A stretch of 38,730 nucleotides of DNA from JBCDGZ01 sp038750655 (GTDB lineage: Bacteria; Bacteroidota; Bacteroidia; Chitinophagales; Saprospiraceae): positions 1-38,730 of the forward strand of contig JBCDGZ010000069.1 of assembly GCA_038750655.1 (NCBI GenBank), in the 5' to 3' direction. Both the position numbers and the translations under genes were made by a program. Each line of letters opens with the position of its first letter. Position 1 is the stretch's first letter. Below the pieces are notes generated by a model that saw only the letters and a program-made list of their open reading frames with translations, was not told the origin of the DNA and searched no databases. This document shows positions 8,154 to 15,548 of this stretch, piece by piece.

Positions 8154-8374
8154 ACGCCTTTGGCGTTTTTGGTTGACGGTTGACGGTTGACGGTTGACGG
8201 TTGATGGTTGACGGTTGACAGTCAGAAGTAGTGGTTTGTAGTGGTACGCAGCTCCGCACTGGTTAAGTCTCACTTCTTACCGGCCGTTCGCCGTCCACCG
8301 TCCACCTAAAACACCGCAGGTGTTCCACCGTCCACCCCCAGCACCGCAGGTGCCCACCCCAGCGCCAAAGGCGC
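8154..8374. repeat. Composite intergenic repeat, copy B (inverted relative to copy A)
   Basis: It begins with the hairpin ACGCC-TTT-GGCGT (8154-8166), then seven 7-bp units of GGTTGAC (8171-8219, one GGTTGAT). The core at 8237-8292 is the reverse complement of the copy A core with about five substitutions and one indel over 56 bp, including a 25-bp identical stretch. CCGTCCA units follow (8291-8304). Three hairpins close it: AACACC-GCA-GGTGTT (8310-8324), GCACC-GCA-GGTGC (8341-8353) and GCGCC-AAA-GGCGC (8362-8374). Together with copy A it brackets the prenyltransferase/LOG gene pair. Confidence 0.8.
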
Positions 8375-8679
8375 AATATACCCATTTTCCCCTAAGCCCC
8401 CAACCCAACAAAAAAGCCCCAAAAATCCAGCAATTCCCCAGTGAATTCAAGGGTTTGGCATGGTTTTCGGTATTAGGAAGGAAGTTAATATCAGGTTTAA
8501 CACACTACTATACCTTAGAGATACCCATTTATTACCTGTTCTTCCGATTAGATTTTACAAGTCTTGCTTTATTACACGCCCACTTTCCGTGGCACCATAA
8601 TCCCAGAAGACATTAACCGATCGACCTGTTGGCTAGCCCTGTTGAATTGAAAGGAGGATTTACGTTTAAAACAAACGCC
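8375..8679. other. AT-rich leader region before the adhesin gene
   Basis: About 300 bp without a supportable gene. It holds an AT-rich stretch (8470-8580) that probably carries the promoter, although I could not find a convincing TAnnTTTG site. A near-perfect Shine-Dalgarno sequence AAAGGAGG at 8650-8657 lies 22 bp before the ATG at 8680, unusually far for use. Confidence 0.4.
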
Positions 8680-11007
8680 ATGAAAAGGAAATGGACACTC
8701 TGTTTGTGTTTTTTGTCTTTTTTGCAATTCACTATCTCTAAAGCCACTACCGCTTCTTCCCTCGATGCCCCTGTCGATAATGGAAGTTCTTTCTCCGTCA
8801 ATTCAAATTTGGTTAGTCTTGAAGATACTTTGTATCGTCAAATTTCGAATTGTACAGATTCTGTCTTTGTCTGTATGGATATTCCTCTGTCCGATATTAG
8901 TAACTTCCAGATTCTTCATAATGGACAGCCCTACTCAAGAGGGCTTGATCAGTGCGATCGAGATACCTTTACGTTTTACTCCTATGCCGATCTGGAAGGA
9001 CAGGGGGCAAGTGGCCCCTATGTGTTGCAAAGCTGGATTTTTAATGGAGATATTTATACCACCCCTTTCACTACCCTCAACGAATTAATCGACTCGATGA
9101 ATGTCTGGGACCCTACGGGCAACTGGACCGACGACCCGGCCAATAATCGGATTTTGGGTGGAGATAATGCCAATACCTACAGTGTAAGTATGGTGGTCTG
9201 GGTGCCTTCTATTGGAGAGCCGGACTTGCTGACCTTAGATGAGTTTTACATCAGCCAAGGATCGCTGCTTAATTTTGGGGAAGGCATGAGTGAGGTGATC
9301 ATTAATGAGTCTGCAACGGCCTGTTCGGATACTTTTTATGTAGAAGTACGCTGCATTCGTCCGCAGACGTTTCGCTATACGCTAGAATTGAGTGAATCTG
9401 GGCAGGACTGTTTGGATTTCAGCGAGTTAGGGGCCGATGTCAATTCCGTTAATAATTTTTGTGAAAATATTTCTGACCCACTGGTGAGCTTTGCGATGAC
9501 CAATGGGGATTCTTGCGTTTCCTTTACTGCACTGTCGGTTGGTGTGGATTCTGCTTGTATTGCCTATTGTGATCAACTGGGTTACTGCGATACCAGCTAT
9601 TTTGTGGTGACGGTTCGCAATCCACGGAGACTGTTCGTCCGGGACCTCTCTTTAGCGGTGAGTGCTCGGGATACCATTTGTGTAGATACCACCACCTTCG
9701 ATAATCCACTGGATACGATTTTTGACCTCTGTAGTGGAAGCAATGGTATTTTTGCGGGAGTGGAGATTGATACCGTTAATTACTGCGTATACTTGGAAGG
9801 CTTGGCCTTTCGGGGGGTAGATACGGCCTGCATCGTGTTTTGTGATACTTTAAATGAATGCGATACCCTGCAATTGCAAATCGATGTATTCCGGGATTTT
9901 CCGGTCGTGCGGCGAGATACGCTTATTGTGAATAAGCGCGATACCTTCTGCGATTTTGATACGAGTAATTTGAATGCGCCCTTGTTGATGTTGGATAATT
10001 TCTGTGATGCCAATTCGGGGGAATTCATAGACTTTACGGTCGATAATGCCAGCCTGTGTGTGAACTATCAGGCCATTGATGTCGGTACCGATACGGCCTG
10101 TATTCTGCTTCGGGATCAGCTGGGCGGTTTGGATACGACCTATTTAATTATTACAGCGGAATTGCCACAGACGGAGGTGATCACAGATACGGTGAGGATG
10201 GGGTTGACCATTGATTTTTGTGTCGATACTACCGAGCTTTGTGGTGACTTGCTGGATACCTTGTTCTTGTGTGCGCCTTTCAATGGCAATGCGATGACCT
10301 TGAGCTTAGATAGTACGACTTATTGTGCACAGATTGAGGGGACGGGGAGCGGTACGGATACGATCTGTCTAGTGATTTGTGATGACCTGGCGGTTTGTGA
10401 TACAACGATTTTGAGAATTACGATAGATGATTTCAGTATGCCTGCGCCGCCGGAGGCGATGAGCGATTTTGATACTACCACCCAGAATATTCCGATTACT
10501 ATTAATGTTTTGGGTAATGATTTGATTCCCAATGATTTTTGGACACAATTCTTTATCTTGCCCGTAGGCAGCGGTGGAATTGGACCCAACAATGGCACTA
10601 CCATCGGTAACCCTGCTGACGGCACCATACAATACATCCCGGACGCTGATTTTTGTGGAGACTTTGATAACTTCAGCTACGTTGTCTGTAATGACGATGG
10701 CTGTGATACCAGCACCGTAACGATCTTTGTCGACTGTCCGTCTACAGAATTTGTGATCAGAAACGGTTTCTCTCCCAATGGAGACTCTCGCAACGACTCT
10801 TTTGTCATCGAAGGAATAGAGGGCTTCCCTGACCATACTTTATACATCTATAACCGCTGGGGTAACCTAGTGCTGGAAACACAAAACTATCAGAACGACT
10901 GGCAGGGGACCTGGGATGGAGGTGATCTGCCCGACGGAGTCTATTTTTACGTCTTTGACGACGGAAATGGTAACTCGCTATCTGGCTATGTGATGCTGCA
11001 GCGATAA
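8680..11007 (+). CDS. Large T9SS type-B secreted adhesin-like protein with Cys/Asp repeats
   Basis: ATG 8680 is chosen because it opens a Sec signal peptide (MKRKWTLCLCFLSFLQFTISKA); the frame extends to a TTG at 8629. The product is 775 residues. After an N-terminal region of ~200 residues come four or five repeats of ~85 residues. Each ends in a motif like VDTACIVFCDTLNECDT followed by a strand and an RDT segment. An Ig/cadherin-like domain follows (NIPITINVLGNDLIPNDFW... and FCGDFDNFSYVVCNDDGCDT). The end is a CHU_C gliding-motility sorting domain (GFSPNGDSRNDSF, YNRWGNLVLET, DLPDGVYFYVFDDG, GYVMLQR). Type-B substrates are exported by T9SS with the help of a PorP/SprF partner, and such a gene follows 141 bp downstream. 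It is paralogous to the partial gene at the left edge. The ligand is unknown. Confidence 0.9.
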   Translation: MKRKWTLCLCFLSFLQFTISKATTASSLDAPVDNGSSFSVNSNLVSLEDTLYRQISNCTDSVFVCMDIPLSDISNFQILHNGQPYSRGLDQCDRDTFTFYSYADLEGQGASGPYVLQSWIFNGDIYTTPFTTLNELIDSMNVWDPTGNWTDDPANNRILGGDNANTYSVSMVVWVPSIGEPDLLTLDEFYISQGSLLNFGEGMSEVIINESATACSDTFYVEVRCIRPQTFRYTLELSESGQDCLDFSELGADVNSVNNFCENISDPLVSFAMTNGDSCVSFTALSVGVDSACIAYCDQLGYCDTSYFVVTVRNPRRLFVRDLSLAVSARDTICVDTTTFDNPLDTIFDLCSGSNGIFAGVEIDTVNYCVYLEGLAFRGVDTACIVFCDTLNECDTLQLQIDVFRDFPVVRRDTLIVNKRDTFCDFDTSNLNAPLLMLDNFCDANSGEFIDFTVDNASLCVNYQAIDVGTDTACILLRDQLGGLDTTYLIITAELPQTEVITDTVRMGLTIDFCVDTTELCGDLLDTLFLCAPFNGNAMTLSLDSTTYCAQIEGTGSGTDTICLVICDDLAVCDTTILRITIDDFSMPAPPEAMSDFDTTTQNIPITINVLGNDLIPNDFWTQFFILPVGSGGIGPNNGTTIGNPADGTIQYIPDADFCGDFDNFSYVVCNDDGCDTSTVTIFVDCPSTEFVIRNGFSPNGDSRNDSFVIEGIEGFPDHTLYIYNRWGNLVLETQNYQNDWQGTWDGGDLPDGVYFYVFDDGNGNSLSGYVMLQR

Positions 11008-11148
11008 GCTGGCATAATATTCAGTATAATAGCTATAGGAAGAAATTGAAAATATTTTTAGCATAATTTTTGTCTTTTGTCTTATGATAAATTTTTTGAA
11101 TAGATAGACACAGAGACCTTATCCAAGACTAGAGAAATAAACTACATC

Positions 11149-12156
11149 ATGAATATGAGAAAAACATTGACTTTAATGGCCGTGCTGTTGTGTATGGGGA
11201 GTAGTTATGTGAGTGCACAGCAAAATCCGATGTTCACCAAGTATATGTTCAACAGCCTGGTTTTCAACCCAGCTTACGCAGGCTCAAGAGACTTTATGTC
11301 GATCAACCTGTTGCATCGTACCCAATGGTGGGGCATTCCGGGAGGCCCGCAAACACAGTCCTTCTCTATCCACAGCCCGCTTGCTAACGAGCGAGTAGGC
11401 GTTGGCCTATCGGCAGTGAATGACGTCATCGGACCAACCCGCAGCATGCAGGCGTTCCTCAGCTACGCCTACCGAATTCCGATTGGAAAGGGCAAGCTGT
11501 CCATCGGTATTCAGGGGGGAGCGATGAACTGGCGTGCCGATTGGAGCGAAGTTGACTTGCAGGACACTGGCGACGATGCTTTCTCAGAGGTCGACCCCAG
11601 CTATTGGCTGCCGAATTTCGGTGCAGGTATTTACTATTATACCAGGAGCTTTTATGTAGGGTTCTCTAGTCCTCAGCTGATTGAGTATGATTTGAGAGAA
11701 GATAATATCAATACCGCCCAATGGGCCAGACAGTACCGCCACTACTTCTTTACCGCTGGTGCTGCCATCCCCGTTGCTGGTGACAACGTCGTATTCCGAC
11801 CTTCCTTGCTGGTCAAGAATGTCGGTTTACTGAGCAGCTTCAATAAAGATGAAGCTTATCAAGGTATCGGCGCACCTACAGAATTTGACATCGACGTCTC
11901 CCTGTTCTTCTACCAAACCCTCTGGGTAGGGGCTTCCTTCCGCTCGGCGGTTGAAGGAGTAGTTGGGGACTCGAGTTCTTTTGATTCGATAGATATTTGG
12001 GCGGCCTACTACCTGGCCAACGGCCTGCGCATCGGTGCAGCTTATGACTATACGCTTACCGAGTTGCAAACGGCAGCCAAAGGCTCTTTCGAGATCATGC
12101 TAGGCTACGAATTTGACTATCGCACCAATAAAGCAGTAACACCGCGTTATTTCTAG
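11149..12156 (+). CDS. PorP/SprF family type IX secretion outer-membrane protein
   Basis: 335 residues with a signal peptide (MRKTLTLMAVLLCMGSSYVSAQ). The mature start QQNPMFTKYMFNSLVFNPAYAGSRD (in family terms: Q..P.f..Y..N....NPAYAG) is the hallmark of PorP/SprF. The remainder is beta-rich with repeated glycines and aromatics, consistent with a ~14-strand outer-membrane barrel. Family members act with type-B T9SS substrates, helping secretion or attachment of SprB-like adhesins. The upstream neighbour is such a substrate and the downstream neighbour (60 bp away) is the PorE-like protein, so the three form a plausible functional unit. Start could be ATG 11149 or 11155; both give the same signal peptide. 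Confidence 0.92.
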   Translation: MNMRKTLTLMAVLLCMGSSYVSAQQNPMFTKYMFNSLVFNPAYAGSRDFMSINLLHRTQWWGIPGGPQTQSFSIHSPLANERVGVGLSAVNDVIGPTRSMQAFLSYAYRIPIGKGKLSIGIQGGAMNWRADWSEVDLQDTGDDAFSEVDPSYWLPNFGAGIYYYTRSFYVGFSSPQLIEYDLREDNINTAQWARQYRHYFFTAGAAIPVAGDNVVFRPSLLVKNVGLLSSFNKDEAYQGIGAPTEFDIDVSLFFYQTLWVGASFRSAVEGVVGDSSSFDSIDIWAAYYLANGLRIGAAYDYTLTELQTAAKGSFEIMLGYEFDYRTNKAVTPRYF

Positions 12157-12216
12157 GTTGAATCTCAATCGCGGTTGGTATTAACTTAACTGGACAAATG
12201 CTAAAACAACTATATT

Positions 12217-14763
12217 ATGAATATGAATAAAGCGATCTTTACCCTCCTACTTATCACCTTTAGTGTAGGCTCTGTAGTCGCTCAATCCGCCAAACTGAAG
12301 CGTGCGCAGCAATACATGGATGACCTCAACTATACCGAGGCCATCGTGCTGTACAATCAAATATTAGAGAAAAACGATAATCCGGATGCCAAGATCAATA
12401 TTGCGGACTGTTACCGTAAGGTTGGGGATGCGGAAAATGCAGAATATTGGTACGGTCAGGTGGTACAATCTGCCGATGCCGAGCCGATCCACAAGCTTTT
12501 TTATGGACAAATGTTGCAGCGCAATGGCAAGTGCGATTTGGCTAAAGAGTGGTATGAGGCTTATGTAGAGGAAGTACCGGATGACCTTCGCGGTCAATAC
12601 CTGGTCAAAGCCTGTGATTATGAGGAAGAATTGATGTCAAAAAATGCCGGCATCTTTGAGATCAAGCACCTTGATTTCAACTCTAACCTCGATGATTTTG
12701 GCCCTACTTATTTTAAGGATGGTTTGGTGTTCGCTTCTGAGCGAGATAAAGGAACAGCGATTAAGCGAGTACACTCCTGGACGGGTAACCCCTTTTTGGA
12801 ATTGTATTACATTGATGCCAAGCCAGCAGGGGAGGAGTGCGGTGTATTCGAGTTTGGTCGTCCAACCAAATTTGCCGAGCAGCTGAATTCTAAATTCCAC
12901 GATGCGGCCGTCGCCTTTTCGGATGATGAGAAGCAAATCTTTTTTACTAGAAATAATATCGTGAAAGGCAAAACCGGAAAATCGGATGATGGTACGGTTA
13001 AGCTCAAAGTCTTTACCGCCGAAAGTGCTGGCGAAGACAACTGGAACAATATCGAAAGTTTGCCTTTTAATAGTGATGAATACTCCGTAGCCCACCCTAC
13101 GCTGACGCAAGACGGGGATCGGCTCTTCTTCGCCTCGGATATGCCGGGTGGATTTGGAGGAATGGACCTCTATGTCTCGGAAAGAGAAAGTGGCCGCTGG
13201 GGCCCACCCCTCAACCTTGGACCTAGCATCAACACCGAGGGCAACGAAGTTTTTCCCTTCTACCACAAAGACGGTCGCCTCTACTTTTCTTCCGACGGAC
13301 ACATCGGCCTGGGTGGATTAGACATCTACCAGATGGAAGATAAGGGCGAAGGCGAATGGGGAGATATTGAAAACCTCGGGTATCCGATCAACTCCATCTC
13401 TGACGACTTTAGCGTTATTTTCGACGAAGCAGGCACCTGCGGATTCTTTGCCTCCGACCGCGAAGGCGGCGCTGGCCGGGATGACATCTACAGCTTCCGC
13501 AAAACGGCTTCCCCCGTCAACGTCTTTGTTTACGACGAAGAGACTGGCGAACCCATTCCCGGCGCAACCGTCGTCGATGATTGCACCGGCGCAACCATGA
13601 CCACCGGAGAAGACGGTAAGGTCATCGTTGATATGAAAATGGACCAATGCTGTAATTTTGCCGCTTCAAAAGAAGCGTATCTGGATAATGAGAAAGAGGG
13701 TTGCACCAAGGACGTTCCCATCGGAGAGCCCGTTTATGTAGAAATCCCACTGTCTAAAGAACTCAGCTTCGATATTGAAGGCGTCGTTTTTGACGAAACA
13801 ACAGGCCTTCCCATCGAAGGCGCTACCGTCACTCTGACCTCCGACTGCGGCAAAGAACCGCAAAGCTTGGTCACGGACAACACCGGAAGTTACTATTTCA
13901 AACTAGATAAAGAATGCTGCTACGTCGTTCGCGGCGAAGCTACCGATTACCTGGCCGATGAGGCCAAAGACCAATGCACACGCGGCATTACCGAAACCAT
14001 GACCCTGCAAGTCAATCTGAACCTCAAGCCAACCAAGGTGACGCCTGAGCTGATTGAAAGCATGGCCAACGAAGACCCACAAGGCAACGAGACAGACCCT
14101 ACAGACATGGCTGGTGTTGACAACGCTGATTCGCCCATCTACCGCGATCCAGTGACCGGCATGTACATCGACCGCGAGACCAACCAACCTGCAAATATTG
14201 TAGTGGATGGCGTGACTTACGATAAAGGTAAAAAGGTAACAGAGGAAGGCGTTGCCGCTTTGGAAGAAGACGATAAGTCCTTCGAAATCGGCCCATCTAC
14301 CGCTAACGGCAATGTGGAGACCGGAGAATCGGTCGCCTACCTGCTGCACATCTACTACGATTTTGACCAGTCCTACCTTCGGGCAGAGGCAGAGCCAGAA
14401 CTCACCAACCTCAAGGAAATGTTGGAGATGAATCCGGATGTTATCGTAGAGATTGGTTCGCATACGGATTCGCGGGGCTCTTACAGCTACAACCGCCGCT
14501 TATCCCAGCGTCGTGCCGAATCGGTGGTCCGTTGGCTGACCACTAATGGGATTGAACGCAATCGTTTGGTACCGGTGGGGTATGGAGAGTCGAGAAATGT
14601 GAATGATTGTAAGAACAACATTCCTTGTAGCGAGCAAGAGCATCAGCTGAACCGCCGTACGGAGTTCCGAATTTTGGGCTCCAAGGGCGAGTATGATGTT
14701 CGGAAAGTATCGCAGCCGAAGGCTAACCCGCGGGTAGATGCCTGCGAGGGTTGCCCATTCTAA
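12217..14763 (+). CDS. PorE-like OmpA family protein (TPR, PD40, carboxypeptidase-regulatory-like, OmpA)
   Basis: 848 residues. Signal peptide to ~residue 22 (FTLLLITFSVGSVVAQ). Residues ~25-130 carry TPR-like helices (YMDDLNYTEAIVLYNQIL, ADCYRKVGDAENAEYWYGQV). Residues ~145-420 hold WD40-like PD40 repeats (LFFASDMPGGFGGMDLYVSE, LYFSSDGHIGLGGLDIYQM, CGFFASDREGGAGRDDIYSF). Two carboxypeptidase-regulatory-like beta domains follow (~430-600: EETGEPIPGATVV and ETTGLPIEGATVTL). The C-terminal OmpA domain (~690-810) has the peptidoglycan-binding signature (VEIGSHTDSRGSYSYNRRLS, QRRAESV). This order is that of T9SS PorE, which tethers the secretion machinery to peptidoglycan. A strong terminator follows, so adhesin, PorP and PorE-like genes may form one transcription unit. 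Confidence 0.9.
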   Translation: MNMNKAIFTLLLITFSVGSVVAQSAKLKRAQQYMDDLNYTEAIVLYNQILEKNDNPDAKINIADCYRKVGDAENAEYWYGQVVQSADAEPIHKLFYGQMLQRNGKCDLAKEWYEAYVEEVPDDLRGQYLVKACDYEEELMSKNAGIFEIKHLDFNSNLDDFGPTYFKDGLVFASERDKGTAIKRVHSWTGNPFLELYYIDAKPAGEECGVFEFGRPTKFAEQLNSKFHDAAVAFSDDEKQIFFTRNNIVKGKTGKSDDGTVKLKVFTAESAGEDNWNNIESLPFNSDEYSVAHPTLTQDGDRLFFASDMPGGFGGMDLYVSERESGRWGPPLNLGPSINTEGNEVFPFYHKDGRLYFSSDGHIGLGGLDIYQMEDKGEGEWGDIENLGYPINSISDDFSVIFDEAGTCGFFASDREGGAGRDDIYSFRKTASPVNVFVYDEETGEPIPGATVVDDCTGATMTTGEDGKVIVDMKMDQCCNFAASKEAYLDNEKEGCTKDVPIGEPVYVEIPLSKELSFDIEGVVFDETTGLPIEGATVTLTSDCGKEPQSLVTDNTGSYYFKLDKECCYVVRGEATDYLADEAKDQCTRGITETMTLQVNLNLKPTKVTPELIESMANEDPQGNETDPTDMAGVDNADSPIYRDPVTGMYIDRETNQPANIVVDGVTYDKGKKVTEEGVAALEEDDKSFEIGPSTANGNVETGESVAYLLHIYYDFDQSYLRAEAEPELTNLKEMLEMNPDVIVEIGSHTDSRGSYSYNRRLSQRRAESVVRWLTTNGIERNRLVPVGYGESRNVNDCKNNIPCSEQEHQLNRRTEFRILGSKGEYDVRKVSQPKANPRVDACEGCPF

Positions 14764-14849
14764 TTGTACACAATTCGCAACGATAGACAACTACTAACTT
14801 GTATTAAAGACAGTAGCTTTACAAGAAATTTATGAAAAAGAATACAGTT

Positions 14850-14883
14850 CCGGGGAGCGGCGTCTCCCCGGATATTTTTTTTA
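14850..14883 (+). terminator. Rho-independent terminator between PorE-like and Kazal genes
   Basis: A perfect 8-bp stem CCGGGGAG / CTCCCCGG with a 6-base loop is followed by ATA and an eight-T tract (14875-14882). The stop codon of the convergent Kazal lipoprotein overlaps the tract (14881-14883), so the hairpin may serve both directions. Confidence 0.85.
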
Positions 14884-15450
14884 GGGGCACTCGCCTTGTG
14901 TCCAATGGATAACGCCTGCCTTCCGCGCTTCACAATCATTGTTGTACGTTTTCCCATTACAGCCACAAACCGGCTTTAAAATTTTCGTACAACTGCGATC
15001 AGGGTCGATCTCACTTTCCACAATACAGTCTTTCGCACAAGGTCCATCCGTCCACTGCTTCACTCCCGCATTGGTGGCCTCACAATCATTGCTGTAAGTC
15101 TTGTTGTTACAGCCACACACCGGAGCATAGATTTCCGGGCAGCCCTTATCCAGTTGGGGGCCAGGCTCGCAGCAAGGCTTATCCAGCCAACTTAAAATTC
15201 CCTTATTTTCGGCAACACAAGCATTGCTGTAAGTCTTTCCATCACAACCACAAACGGGTTGGTACTGAGCTGTACACATAGCATCCGGATTGACGCGAGA
15301 GGGATCGAAACAGCCATCTTTGCTGGCAGAGGCATCGGTGACTTGACTCGTCGAGCCATCGGTTGTAGTGCCAGGATTGGGCTTATTCTTATTATTACAG
15401 GCCATGCTGAGCAGGAGCAGCAAGGAGAGCAGATAGAGCAGTCGGTTCAT
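14881..15450 (-). CDS. Lipoprotein with three Kazal-type serine protease inhibitor domains
   Basis: 189 residues. The N-terminus is a lipoprotein signal with lipobox L14-S-M-A-C18. A Ser/Thr/Pro linker leads to three Kazal domains at C47-C93, C94-C138 and C142-C188, each with the pattern C...C-xxx-YxPVCGC-xxKTYxNxC...C. By alignment with ovomucoid-type Kazal domains, the reactive-site P1 residues are A61 (C-T-A-Q), E106 (C-P-E-I) and K156 (C-T-K-I), so the three domains should have different target preferences. Kazal domains inhibit serine proteases by the standard mechanism. The gene lies 98 bp downstream of, and on the same strand as, two secreted subtilases, which suggests a self-protection role at the cell envelope. 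Which enzyme it inhibits is inference. Confidence 0.9.
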   Translation of the reverse strand: MNRLLYLLSLLLLLSMACNNKNKPNPGTTTDGSTSQVTDASASKDGCFDPSRVNPDAMCTAQYQPVCGCDGKTYSNACVAENKGILSWLDKPCCEPGPQLDKGCPEIYAPVCGCNNKTYSNDCEATNAGVKQWTDGPCAKDCIVESEIDPDRSCTKILKPVCGCNGKTYNNDCEARKAGVIHWTQGECP

Positions 15451-15548
15451 ATTGGTCGTTTTGTTTTTCGATTTTTACCACAAATAGAGCGGCTATCCCA
15501 AAAATACAAATTCCTGATCAATTCCCAGAACCTCCTACTGCCACGCCA

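Noticed and set aside
8171..8219. Seven short tandem repeats resembling a CRISPR array
   Set aside because: The units are 7 bp with no spacers, there are no cas genes, and they belong to the composite intergenic repeat.
8148..8273. N-terminal extension of the LOG protein
   Set aside because: It is translation of repeat B heptamers (TVNRQPS repeats); the family N-terminus begins at ATG 8147.
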